Assembly: GCF_028623165.1 (NCBI RefSeq)
Contig: NZ_CP117772.1
Location: 496,001-560,000 of the forward strand
Reading direction: 5' to 3'
Source: Nostoc sp. UHCC 0926
Lineage (GTDB): Bacteria; Cyanobacteriota; Cyanobacteriia; Cyanobacteriales; Nostocaceae
DNA: 64,000 nucleotides
In this document: positions 8,171 through 16,741 of the stretch, in pieces
How positions within the stretch are numbered: position 1 is the stretch's first letter
Layout: each line of letters opens with the position of its first letter
Made by a program: the position numbers and the translations under genes
Notes under the pieces: generated by a model
Told to the model about the DNA's origin: nothing
What the model saw: the letters and a program-made list of their open reading frames with translations, nothing else
Database searches by the model: none

Positions 8171-8587
8171 ATGAGCATACAAGAGAATGTCCAGATTGTG
8201 AAGAATTTTCTTGCGGCACTCGGCCGCCGCGATAAGCAAGGTTTGCTGGCGTTGTCTGCCGAAGATATTGAGTGGATCGTTCCGGGCGAGGACTGGCCGC
8301 TGGCCGGCACGCACCGCGGGCACGCGGGATTGGCGGATGTGCTTCAGAAGGCTAACGAGACGGTGGAAACTTCGTACCCAGAGCCCCCCGAATTCATAGC
8401 GCAGGGAGACCGGGTTCTGGTCGTCGGCTTCGCTACGGGGAGAATCAAAGCCACGAATAGGACGTTCGAGGACCATTGGGTCTTCGCCATTACCGTTCAA
8501 AATGGCAAACTGACGAACGTCCGGGAGTATATCGACACGCAAGCACTGGCGCGGGCCTCGCAGATGGACGCGTCCGGGCTGGCGTAG
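8171..8587 (+). CDS. NTF2-like (SnoaL-type) protein 2
   Basis: A 138-residue protein with the NTF2/SnoaL pattern: N-terminal helix (NVQIVKNFLAALGRRDKQGL), a strand with IEWIVPGEDWPLAGTHRG, and a C-terminal strand segment TVQNGKLTNVREYIDTQAL. Related proteins are annotated ketosteroid-isomerase-like, but catalytic residues cannot be confirmed. It sits about 110 bases after the second SDR and belongs to the GC-rich cassette. SDR plus NTF2-like pairs are common in proteobacterial accessory clusters. Confidence 0.75.
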   Translation: MSIQENVQIVKNFLAALGRRDKQGLLALSAEDIEWIVPGEDWPLAGTHRGHAGLADVLQKANETVETSYPEPPEFIAQGDRVLVVGFATGRIKATNRTFEDHWVFAITVQNGKLTNVREYIDTQALARASQMDASGLA

Positions 8588-8675
8588 CGCTGGCCATCTG
8601 CGGCCATCGGGTTGGGGTAGACGGTGGATCTGCCGTGGATCGCCCCCTCGCAGGCCGCGCGCTCGTCGAATGCCC

Positions 8676-8725
8676 AACCGTAAAGGAGATCCCGATGTAC
8701 AACCGTAAAGGAGATCCCGATGTAC
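8676..8725 (+). repeat. 25-bp tandem duplication of a ribosome-binding site and start codon
   Basis: The unit AACCGTAAAGGAGATCCCGA plus TGTAC occurs twice in direct succession (8676-8700 and 8701-8725). Each copy has AAGGAG and an ATG. As 25 is not a multiple of 3, the first ATG is out of frame with the methyltransferase, so it is a decoy start. Confidence 0.85.
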
Positions 8726-9352
8726 GACCAATCCAAGCTATCCGAGTTGATCCGGTTCGCACGAGTCGATGCGGGCTCCACCGTCATCGACGTTTACCCA
8801 GGCGACGGCGACTGGACCCGTCTCTTCTCCGACATCGTGGGACCCGAAGGACGGGTCTACAGCTTCGTGCCGGCCGAAGTCGCCCACTTCAAGAACGATC
8901 CGGTCGGCCGCATGCGGACGCTTGCGAAGGAGCCGGGCCGAGAGAACGTCGAAGCCGTCTCGGCGGATCTCGTGGCGATGCCGGAGGCCGCGCAACCAGC
9001 GGATGTCCTGTGGCTGCACCTGTTCTACCACGATCTCCACACCGCGCTGATCCAGGCCAGGGGCGCGACGGCGGCCCACTTCAATCGAGCTGTCTACGAG
9101 CGGCTGAAGCCCGGTGGGTCCTACGTCATCATAGACCACACTGCCGCCGTCGGGGCGGGCACGAGCGACGCCCAGTCGCTGCATCGGATTGAGCCTGCAT
9201 CCGCTCGCGAGGAGGTGGAGGCGGCCGGCTTCGTACTGGACGCGGAAAGCACCATGCTCGCGAACAAGGACGATCCGCACTCGATCAAGGTGTTCGATCC
9301 CTCGATCAAGGGCGAGACCGATCGCTTCGCCTATCGGTTCGTGAAGCCCTGA
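8720..9352 (+). CDS. Class I SAM-dependent methyltransferase-like protein
   Basis: A 210-residue protein. The segment STVIDVYPGDGDWTRLFSDI near residues 18-38 is a variant of methyltransferase motif I (D-x-x-PGDGxW in place of the usual D-x-GxGxG). LWLHLFYHDLHTAL near residue 98 and LKPGGSYVIIDHTA near residue 130 correspond to motif II/III (post-motif I and the LKPGG loop). It is a small methyltransferase-like protein of a type common in proteobacteria. Substrate unknown. The start is the ATG in the second copy of a tandem-duplicated ribosome-binding site. It is the last complete gene of the GC-rich cassette. Confidence 0.75.
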   Translation: MYDQSKLSELIRFARVDAGSTVIDVYPGDGDWTRLFSDIVGPEGRVYSFVPAEVAHFKNDPVGRMRTLAKEPGRENVEAVSADLVAMPEAAQPADVLWLHLFYHDLHTALIQARGATAAHFNRAVYERLKPGGSYVIIDHTAAVGAGTSDAQSLHRIEPASAREEVEAAGFVLDAESTMLANKDDPHSIKVFDPSIKGETDRFAYRFVKP

Positions 9353-9373
9353 CAGGTCCCGGCGCCGATTTCA

Positions 9374-9511
9374 TGTCAACCTCGCCGATGGTTGCAAACA
9401 AGCCCATCGAAGACATCGAGGCAAGCCTGCTTGCCTCTACGAAGTCGGCTTTGGATGAACTCGTCTGGTGGGCCCACGCGACAATGGCGGCGAAGGCCGC
9501 TGAAGCTTCAT
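9374..9511 (+). pseudogene. C-terminal remnant, possibly of an NAD(P)H-dependent reductase
   Basis: A 45-residue frame, MSTSPMVANKPIEDIEASLL followed by ASTKSALDELVWW and AHATMAAKAAEAS. The DELVWWAxA tail resembles the C-terminus of proteobacterial NADPH-dependent FMN reductase-like proteins. There is no clear ribosome-binding site and no N-terminal domain. It is still GC-rich, so it belongs to the acquired cassette. The family call is weak. Confidence 0.35.
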
Positions 9512-9886
9512 AGTGACACGACCCGAATCGGCGCGGAGCAGGGTGCTGCGATGTCTGAAACCCTTGGCCTGGGATGCCTGTTCCCTGGCGTCAATCAAAC
9601 GGAGGTTTTTTGAACTGGCGGAGGTCGTTTAAACGGAGCTACTTGGCATGGCGTCGTGCGTCTAGGGTTGCCTGAAGAGATCGCTGCCACAAAACATGGG
9701 CCAGAGCGCCCAAACCGCGCATCCTGACAGTCTGATCGGAAGAATTCGACCTGCCGCCCTCCCACGAATGCGGAGGGTCGTCCGACTCAGCGGTTCTTCA
9801 GCATCCTGCTAGGGCAAAGTGTCGCGCTTGGCGAAGATGCTTGCCATTTCCGCCATGTTCTCGGTTCCCCTGACTTTTCACGGTAT
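9512..9886. other. Decayed GC-rich sequence at the cassette's right edge
   Basis: No complete gene is seen on either strand. The base composition stays GC-rich until about 9870, where it drops sharply at TGACTTTTCAC. A minus-strand frame near 9836-9870 reads MAEMASIFAKRDTLP before a stop, hinting at a gene tail. Likely the degraded end of the transferred segment. Confidence 0.5.
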
Positions 9887-9889
9887 GTG

Positions 9890-9979
9890 GAAAACCTCTC
9901 TCTAAATCTTTCTCCTTGTAGGAGAGAGACTTTGAATTTTCCCCCTTCCCGTTTCGGGAAGGGGGCTAGGGGGTTAGGT
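9890..9979. repeat. Palindromic intergenic-type repeat, copy 1
   Basis: Contains CTCTCTAAATCTTTCTCC-TTGTAGGAGAGAG and CCCCCTTCCCGTTTCGGGAAGGGGG-CTAGGGGGTTAGG blocks. It is the reverse orientation of the repeats at 10597-10683 and 22852-22941. It overlaps the first codons of the reading frame that starts at 9887. Confidence 0.7.
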
Positions 9980-10596
9980 CAATCGTTAGCTTTTCCACAT
10001 GATCTGAATTGTCAGGTTGTTTCTTCCGTTCAATCACCAGAGCTAAGAAGTCGGAAAGAATTTCCAACTCAACCTTTTTCAGAATCAGAAATGATTTCAC
10101 CTGCTACAAATCAAGTAGCATCTCCTACCAACTCAGATCCGTTGAAGCCTGCACCTGTAGCAGAAACAAAGTCTTCTCTATCGAGTAGTGTCATTTCTGT
10201 ACTCACCACAGAATCAAATACTTCTCTCTCAAACCCAATTGATCACCAGAGTCAGCCTCAACCTAAATCTTTACCTCAACAACCAATTGAAATTAATCGT
10301 TTAGCTTTATCTTTGCAATCACCTTTAAAACCAGACTTGCAAATATATTTTGACGAAAATTTAACAGTTCCATTCGTTCCTCAAGAGAAAATATTTTCGC
10401 AGCCAAGTCTAAATACTACAATTTTCAGGACTGCGATCGCCAAGGAAAATAATACTCCTATCTCAAGGTTAGTTGTTGAAAAATTGGGAGAACTTACAAC
10501 TCAATCATTCAATAACCAACCAATTGAAATTAATCGAGTAGCTTCTCTTTATACCTCACCATCTGACTTTTCACATTATATGGACAAGTCAACACG

Positions 10597-10683
10597 AAAC
10601 CTAATCCCCGATCAAGCTTCCCTACTAGGGAATGGAGAGAATTTAAAGCCTCTTGAGTTGCAGAAGAGAGGTTTGGAGAGCGA
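10597..10683. repeat. Palindromic repeat, copy 2, inside a reading frame
   Basis: A diverged copy of the repeat at 22852-22941 (shared CCTAATCCCC, TTCCCTACTAG, AGAGGTTTGGAGAG blocks). It is read through in frame by the Pro/Ser-rich eCIS gene. It lies within a segment bounded by TGACTTTTCAC (10564-10574) and its reverse complement GTGAAAAGTCA (10769-10779). Confidence 0.55.
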
Positions 10684-10880
10684 AAAGTTTGAGCGGAGGT
10701 TTCTGGCGATGGCGGAGCCAATGCTAAGGGCTAGCAAAGCTTTTCAAGATAGAAATTTTGCAGAACCCGTGAAAAGTCATACTTCACCACAGGTACAGCA
10801 TCTCCCACAATCTCCCACTCAAGTGCCAACAGAAACCAGCACTATCCTATCAATTAACTAGGAATATTTCATCTCCTCAA

Positions 10881-11861
10881 GTGCAAAAGTTGATCAGTTC
10901 AGAAATATTATCCAGTCAGATTTTAGAAGAACCAACAGCGATGTCTACGACAGGCTTTGCCAACGCACAGAGTCCAGATTCGCCACAAGCGATCGCACCG
11001 ATTATTGACAGGACGTTATCGAATTTACACAAACAGACCTTAACACCCACAATTGACAGAGAAACAAACGTTAGACTACCACATTCTAAACTTGCGTCTG
11101 ATCTGCCAAAAATTCCCCAGAGATTTGTCTACAAAAACGTTTTATCAATCCAGCCACTGCTAACAGATGCATCTCCCGAACTGTCTTCGCTTCAGACAAA
11201 CAGTTCTACTGCATCATTCGGAGATAATCTACCATCATTTGTCACTTCCCAACCTGCAACTCAGCTAGCTGCTATTCATTCAAATATAATACTAACGCCA
11301 ACTCCTGCTTTACATCCTTCAACTGCCAGAATTGACATACAACCGCGAGTCAGAAAAGCTGACTCTCACTTGTCTGATTTTCGCGGAAATGAAGCTTCTG
11401 CTCAAGAAATTGGCTCACAAAACCATAATACGAATTATCACAAACATACTGGTATCCAGAAAACTAATCGCAATGAAGGTATAGTTTCCAGCCCAGTTGA
11501 TAAATTAACATTGCCCCAGAACACGTCCCCTAACCTCTCCATGTATGTGGATAGGGACAAAAACGGGGTGCAGTCTTCATACTTTAGGCAATTAGAGGAA
11601 TCTGATTTAAGACCGCTTTCTGGGTCAATCAATGACGTGACCGTAAAAAGTTTGTCAGTAATTGCGGCTAGTAGTAAAGAAGACCAAAAGCGATACTCAG
11701 AGCATTTGGAAACACCGCCTGTTATTCAAGTCACAATTGGTCGGTTGGAAGTTCGTAGCACAGCCCCAGTACCTCCTCTGCCTCGACCAAAGCCCCGTCC
11801 AGCACCGTCTGTGATGAGTTTGAATGAGTACTTGCACCGACGTGGGGGAGGTGAACGATGA
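10881..11861 (+). pseudogene. Pro/Ser-rich eCIS-associated protein, C-terminal part
   Basis: A 326-codon frame, nominally from GTG at 10881, but the frame is open further upstream. Most is low complexity and probably disordered. The last 50 residues are distinctive: IQVTIGRLEVRSTAPVPPLP, a run of Pro-Arg-Lys repeats, then MSLNEYLHRRGGGER. This VTIGRxEVR...PxPRP...MSLxxYLxRRGGG tail is, in my knowledge of these loci, a recurring C-terminus of a protein encoded just before the DUF4255 gene in eCIS clusters. The ATGA overlap (11858-11861) with the DUF4255 gene supports translational coupling. If the frameshift at about 10850 is a sequencing error, both halves are one intact gene. Confidence 0.6.
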
Positions 11862-13105
11862 GCAATGCCTTAGCCATAGCTGCTGTCACGATCACATTGC
11901 GTCACCTATTACAACAAAGGTTTGACGCCGAGAGTTCTGGTAGAATCACTGTGACGACACGACCATTGGATAAAGTGGGAGATCATACTGTTAGTAGTGG
12001 TGATCAAGTTAATCTGTTTCTCTACGATACTCAGATCAACGCGGCTTGGCGGAATATGGATATTCCTTCTCAAGTGAAGCCTGGTGAAACACGACAGCAG
12101 CTTTTGCCGTTGAACCTCTATTACCTACTGACTGCTTACGCCCAGAATGATGACTTCCCAGAACCCACAAGTCATCGGCTATTAGGTGTAGCTATGAGTG
12201 TTTTTAACGATCATCCTATAATTACTTCTGCTGATATTACGGCAGCCTTGCCTATTACCGATCCTCCAGAGTATGACCTTGATCAACAGGAGGAACAGGT
12301 GCGAATTGTTTATCAACCGCTATCTGTGGAAGAAGTATTTAATCTGTGGTCAACTTTTCAAGCTCCCTATCGGGTTTCAGCTGCTTATGAGGTGTCAGTG
12401 GTGCTGATTGAAAGCAGGCAGCCTGCAAAAACTCCGCTACCGATTATTAAACGTCAATCTGACGATCGCGGGCCAATTGTTCAGTCAGATTTGTCATCGC
12501 CCTTACCCACACTAGTTTCTTTTAAGTTACCTAACCAGCAAGCTAGCGCCAAATTGGGTGATATTCTGATTTTTAATGGTTTTCACTTAGACGCTGAAAA
12601 TGTAGTTATATATTTTACAAATATTCGTTTAGAAATTTCTCTGGAAGTGCGACCAATAGCTACGAGAACGGCAACAGATATTACAGTCCAATTACCTGAT
12701 GAGCCTGTAAACTGGGCAGCGGGTTTTTATACAGTGGTAGTCGGAGTAACGCGGACTGGCGAACCAAGTCGGACTACCAATGAATTATCTTTTGCCTTAG
12801 CACCAAAAATCTTGGATATTTTACCACGACAGGCAACAGCAGACGCTAATAGCGAACTAACGCTCACTTTGATTTTAAGCCCCCAAGTGCGACCAAGACA
12901 GAGGGTTGCATTATTGTTAGGCGATCGCGAAGTTCTAGCTCAACCACATCCAACTCAAACAGATCGGCTGGAGTTTCGGATTGCAGGTGTTACACCGGGT
13001 GAGTATTTTGTGCGGGTGCGGATTGATGGAGTAGATAGCTTGCTGGTAGATCGCACAGTCACACCCCCTGTTTTCGACCAGAACCAAAAGGTGGTGATTT
13101 TATGA
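11858..13105 (+). CDS. eCIS cap/terminator protein, DUF4255 (Afp16/Pvc16-like)
   Basis: A 415-residue protein. The N-terminal 190 residues form a DUF4255 (Pvc16_N) domain: ALAIAAVTITLRHLLQQRF at the start, then VNLFLYDTQINAAWRNMDIP and LLPLNLYYLLTAYAQNDD, all typical. The C-terminal half has two Ig-like (IPT/TIG-type) beta domains, e.g. SFKLPNQQASAKLGDILIFN and PKILDILPRQATADANSELT. In Afp and PVC particles the homologue caps the tube-sheath end and sets particle length. It overlaps the preceding gene by ATGA and the ATPase gene by ATGA (13102-13105). The gene appears intact. Confidence 0.9.
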   Translation: MSNALAIAAVTITLRHLLQQRFDAESSGRITVTTRPLDKVGDHTVSSGDQVNLFLYDTQINAAWRNMDIPSQVKPGETRQQLLPLNLYYLLTAYAQNDDFPEPTSHRLLGVAMSVFNDHPIITSADITAALPITDPPEYDLDQQEEQVRIVYQPLSVEEVFNLWSTFQAPYRVSAAYEVSVVLIESRQPAKTPLPIIKRQSDDRGPIVQSDLSSPLPTLVSFKLPNQQASAKLGDILIFNGFHLDAENVVIYFTNIRLEISLEVRPIATRTATDITVQLPDEPVNWAAGFYTVVVGVTRTGEPSRTTNELSFALAPKILDILPRQATADANSELTLTLILSPQVRPRQRVALLLGDREVLAQPHPTQTDRLEFRIAGVTPGEYFVRVRIDGVDSLLVDRTVTPPVFDQNQKVVIL

Positions 13106-13619
13106 GCAACCTTGATTCCTGGATGCCAAATAACGAAGAATATTTAGCGAAGGCACTGACTTGGTTACGCTGGCGTTTACGTGAGTTTGCACAGTTACCT
13201 GATACTGAGATATCTGAGGTTACAGAAAAGCCAACGACTGAGGAGGTGAATCCACTCCCGGCGCTGATTCTGTTGAGCCAGAAGTTAGGTCTGTCTGATT
13301 TTGAAGAAGAGATTTTGCTGTTATGCGTTGCAATGGAATTAGATCCAGGCATGGCGCGTCTTTGTGCTAAAGCTCAAGATAATGCTCACCAGCCTTACCC
13401 TACCTTTGCCTTGGCTTTATCCTTATTCGATGAACCTGCTTGGGATGCCCTTTCTTGGGAACGACCTTTGCGTTACTGGCGATTGATTGAAATTCATCAG
13501 TCAGGAGTTCAACCCCTTACTAGCAGTGGTTTACGGGTAGATGAGCGAGTATTAAATTATATCAAAGGATTAAATTCTTTAGGCGATCGCTTGGCATCAT
13601 TAGTGATGCCACTAGAAAC

Positions 13620-13760
13620 AGAAGAATGGGATTTGACACTCCCCGCGCTGAAGCGACGGGGATTCTTGAATCTAAGACATAACTTGCTCTTGCAGGTTTG
13701 CACCAACAAGAGTAGAGGTTTCATCTCCGCAAGTGTTGCCTACGTCTAGCGCAGAGGTTC
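13620..13760 (-). ncRNA. Predicted omega RNA (reRNA) of the TnpB element
   Basis: In TnpB systems the guide RNA is made from the 3' end of tnpB and the element's right end, and its guide is the adjoining host sequence. Here that scaffold would include the hairpin at 13641-13661, and the guide would start at 13635 running leftward into the ATPase gene (CAAATCCCATTCTTCTGT). This is predicted by position only; the 5' end is arbitrary. Confidence 0.35.
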
Positions 13761-15035
13761 CGATATGCCCTACCGTACCCAATCCTCGACTAAGGATATT
13801 TCTAGCTGCGTTTTCGTCTCTATCCATTACGCATCCACACTGACAAACGTGGGTTCGAGTAGATAGAGTTTTCTTAACAGTTTCACCACAGCTAGAGCAT
13901 TCTTGGCTACTATATTGCGGATTAACCGCAACCGTGACACGCTTGAATACTTTACCAAAGTACTCAATCCAGACACGAAACTGATACCAAGATGCATCAT
14001 TTATAGACTTGGCTAAACAGTGATTTTTCACCATATTCTTAATCCTCAAATCTTCATAGGCTATCAAGTCGTTAGACTGAACTACGCACCGTGCTAATTT
14101 CACAGCATGGTCTTTACGTTGCCTACTTATTTTGAGGTGGCGTTTACCTAAAATTTGTCTAGCCTTACTTCTATTCTTTGAACCTTTTATCTTTCTTGAA
14201 ACTCGACGTTGTGAACGCTTGAGAACTTTTTCACCAATACGCAGGAACTTTGGGTTTTCAACCATCGTTCCATCTGAATCGGTGTAGTATTCCTTAAGTC
14301 CAACGTCTAAACCAACCGTATTACCAGTCGGTTCTATATTCTCGGAACGTTCTACATCAATACAAAATTGAACATACACACCATCCGCACGTTTCACCAA
14401 CCTCACCCGTTTAATCTGGTTAATTTGGTAGAAGTGCAAATCACGAGTACCTTTGAGTTTTAACTTTCCAATACCTTTTTTGTCAGTGAAAGTTATTGAT
14501 TTACGATTATCTGCAAGCTTCCATCCAGTCGATTTGTACTCAACAGATCGACAATCTTTCTGAAATCGAGGATACCCCTTTAAACCCGGAATACCCTTCT
14601 TGCAGTTGTCATAAAACCGAGAGATAGAAGACCATGCTCTTTCAGCAGAAGCCTGTCTAGCCATTGAATTAAGTTCATTAGCAAAGGGAAAATTAGCCGC
14701 AAGTACAGCACAATATTTTTGCAAATCATTTTTACCTGTGCCTTTAACGTCCATCCATAGCCGAATACAGCTATTACGAATAAACTTTGCAGTCCGAATT
14801 GCATCATTTATTTTGCATAATTGCGCTGACTTCCCATAAGCTTTAAACTTAAAAACAAGCATCTTTTTACCTCCCACTTTATACTACCACACTTGGTATA
14901 AGATATTAGGAAGGTTGAAAAACTTTATACAATCTTGACGGCTGAATAAATTCAGCTATTCGCTTATATCCCCTATCTATTGCACAGAAGGCGGTACTAC
15001 GTACCTGTTCTTCGGGGGCTTTACGCTTCACTATC
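13636..15035 (-). mobile_element. IS200/IS605-group element carrying only tnpB
   Basis: About 1.4 kb inserted without visible target duplication into the eCIS ATPase gene. The right end (13636-13661, read on the minus strand) has the GGGGAGTGT terminus and a hairpin CCCCGCGCT-GA-AGCGACGGGG. The left-end region has a hairpin GGTAC-TAC-GTACC at 14993-15005. On the minus strand the sequence just before the left end is TTTAC, a plausible IS605-type target/TAM. No tnpA is present, so movement would need a transposase in trans. End points are inferred from restoration of the ATPase frame and may be off by a few bases. Confidence 0.8.
13672..14862 (-). CDS. tnpB: TnpB, RNA-guided nuclease of IS200/IS605 type
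   Basis: About 396 residues from the ATG at 14862, which has GGAGGT five bases before it; the upstream GTG at 14877 overlaps that site and is unlikely. Order of domains: N-terminal helix-turn-helix/WED-like part (MLVFKFKAYGKSAQLCKIND), RuvC-I with Asp in TVGLDVGLKEYYTD, RuvC-II with Glu in LIAYEDLRIKNM, zinc ribbon CSSCGETVKK...HVCQCG with four Cys, and RuvC-III Asp in DRDENAARNIL. All three catalytic acids and the zinc ligands are present, so the nuclease is probably active. It lies opposite to the ATPase gene it interrupts. Proteins of this group cut the empty donor site and so help to keep the element in place. Confidence 0.95.
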   Translation of the reverse strand: MLVFKFKAYGKSAQLCKINDAIRTAKFIRNSCIRLWMDVKGTGKNDLQKYCAVLAANFPFANELNSMARQASAERAWSSISRFYDNCKKGIPGLKGYPRFQKDCRSVEYKSTGWKLADNRKSITFTDKKGIGKLKLKGTRDLHFYQINQIKRVRLVKRADGVYVQFCIDVERSENIEPTGNTVGLDVGLKEYYTDSDGTMVENPKFLRIGEKVLKRSQRRVSRKIKGSKNRSKARQILGKRHLKISRQRKDHAVKLARCVVQSNDLIAYEDLRIKNMVKNHCLAKSINDASWYQFRVWIEYFGKVFKRVTVAVNPQYSSQECSSCGETVKKTLSTRTHVCQCGCVMDRDENAARNILSRGLGTVGHIGTSALDVGNTCGDETSTLVGANLQEQVMS

Positions 15036-16483
15036 GTAAAATTACCGCCATCTCAAAATGTTGTTGTCGAAACAATTATCCAACAACTGCGCCGAACGCA
15101 GAGAGAACAACGTTTACCAGTTATTCAGCTAGTAGGGGCAGATTCCCTCAGCAAGCAACTAATAGCCCAACAGGTAGCAGCCCAACTAGAGAGGTATGTC
15201 TATCGTTTGTCAGTGGAACTATTGCCAACTCAGGCGGGAGAGTTAGAGACAGTTGCCCGTTTGTGGCATCGAGAAAGCTTGCTATTGCCGCTTGCCCTGT
15301 ATTTAGATGCCCAAGAGCTTGACGATAAACCTACTACAGAAGGACAAGCACTTCCCTTGCATCGGTTTCTTACCCGCAGTGGTGGTCTAATTTTCCTTAG
15401 CACTCGTGAAATTAGGCAAAACTTGGGTCAGTCCACAATTGTTGTAGATGTTGAAAAGCCAACACCCACGGAACAAAAAGCAACTTGGAGCGAAGCATTA
15501 GGAACCGTGGCAGATATTAGTCCGCGACTCTTGACTGGTCAGTTTAACCTCAATTTAGTCACAATTGAGCAGATTGCCCAGCAAGTGCTAGCTGAAACAC
15601 CCAATCCTGAAATCCCAAATCGTTTGTGGTCAGCTTGTCTTGGTAATACTCGTCCGCAGTTGGATACTTTAGCTCAACGCCTCGACCTGAAAGCAACTTG
15701 GGATGATATTGTTCTAGCACCAGAAGAGACAAACTTGCTGCATCAAATTGCTGACCAGATCCGCCAGCGCAGCCAAGTTTATCAAAATTGGGGTTTTGAC
15801 AAGCGGATGAATCGGGGAATGGGCATCAGCGCCTTGTTTGCGGGGGAAAGCGGGACGGGGAAAACGATGGCAGCAGAGGTAATTGCTAATGATTTGCAAC
15901 TCAATCTCTATCGGATTGACCTGTCGGCGGTAGTCAATAAATATATAGGAGAAACGGAGAAAAATCTGCGTCGTTTATTTGATGCGGCGGAAGATGGTGG
16001 GGCGATTCTGTTTTTTGATGAAGCGGATGCTTTGTTTGGCAAACGTTCTGAGGTGAGAGATAGTCATGACCGCCACGCGAATATTGAGGTAAATTACCTA
16101 TTGCAGAGGTTGGAGGCATATCGCGGTTTGGCGATTTTGGCAACCAATCTTAAGAGTTCGCTGGATCATGCCTTTATGCGCCGCTTGCGCTTTATTGTGA
16201 ATTTTTCCTTTCCTGGTGTTGCTGAACGTCAGGTGATGTGGGAGAAGGTGTTTCCACCAGAGACACCAACTGAGGATTTAGATTTTCGCCGCTTGGCACG
16301 TCTGAATTTGACAGGTGCGAGTATCCAAAATGTGGCGTTGAATGCAGCTTTTTTGGCGGCGCAAGCGGGTACACCTGTGACAATTGCGTTGGTGTTAGCA
16401 GCAGTGCGGACTGAGTTTAGAAAATTAGATCGACCTGTGAATGAGGCGGATTTTCGGATTTCAGTACTTACGGGGGTAACGGT

Positions 16484-16741
16484 ATGAATATCAACATTGA
16501 TATAGAAAAGCTGGTTTTAGAGGGAATGTCTATTTCTCCCAGTCAGGGGCGGAAGTTGCAAGGGTTGGTGGAGGCAGAATTGGCGCGATTGCTGAGAACA
16601 GAAGGTATACCACATAACTGGTCTTCAGGTGGGGTAGTGCCTCATGTACCTAGTGGTGCTATTCAAATAAAGCCTGGATCTAATCCTACCCAAATGGCGC
16701 AACAAATTGCACAAACAGTATATCGAGGAATGAAACCATGA
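16484..16741 (+). CDS. Small conserved eCIS protein
   Basis: An 85-residue protein, overlapping the ATPase gene (ATGA, 16484-16487) and the following DUF4157 gene (ATGA, 16738-16741). The N-terminal part (IEKLVLEGMSISPSQGRKLQ) is helical and amphipathic; the C-terminal part ends MAQQIAQTVYRGMKP. Small proteins of this appearance (LxxGxxxxPxxxxxLxxxxxxEL) recur between the ATPase and DUF4157 genes in eCIS loci. Their function is not established. Its tight coupling suggests a role linked to the ATPase or to loading of the DUF4157 protein. Confidence 0.7.
   Translation: MNINIDIEKLVLEGMSISPSQGRKLQGLVEAELARLLRTEGIPHNWSSGGVVPHVPSGAIQIKPGSNPTQMAQQIAQTVYRGMKP

Larger units (their letters stand above)
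9887..10861 (+). pseudogene. Pro/Ser-rich eCIS-associated protein, N-terminal part (frameshifted)
   Basis: A 324-codon frame with a low-complexity sequence rich in Ser, Pro, Gln and Asn and no visible folded domain. The first 35-40 codons are encoded by a palindromic repeat, so the ATG at 10091 (MISPATNQVAS) is a more plausible original start. The segment PIEINRLA/PIEINRVA occurs twice. At its 3' end it runs into TAG at 10859-10861, while the overlapping +1 frame stays open into the next frame at 10881. The two probably formed one protein of roughly 600 residues. It contains another copy of the palindromic repeat at 10597-10683. Its position directly before the DUF4255 gene fits the disordered protein often found in front of eCIS operons. 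Function unknown. Confidence 0.55.
13102..16487 (+). pseudogene. eCIS AAA+ ATPase (Afp15-like), interrupted by a TnpB element
   Basis: The 5' part (13102-13635, 178 codons: MSNLDSWMPNNEEYLAKALT to EEWDL) and the 3' part (15036-16487, 484 codons with stop: VKLPPSQNVVVETIIQQL onward) join exactly in frame once 13636-15035 is removed, giving a 661-residue protein. The C-terminal half carries Walker A GESGTGKT (about 15845-15868), Walker B AILFFDEADALFG (about 16002-16040) and AAA+ arginine-rich segment RRLRFIVNFSFPG. Homologues are ATPases needed for assembly of Afp-type particles. As it stands the full protein cannot be made; an internal start such as 15207 could give a product keeping the AAA+ core but lacking the N-domain. 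It overlaps the flanking genes by ATGA on both sides, as expected for a core operon gene. Confidence 0.9.

Noticed and set aside
8476..9192. Long plus-strand frame overlapping the methyltransferase gene
   Set aside because: It starts at the tail of the NTF2-like gene and reads GC-rich DNA out of frame; Arg-rich low-quality translation. It is a shadow of the methyltransferase frame.
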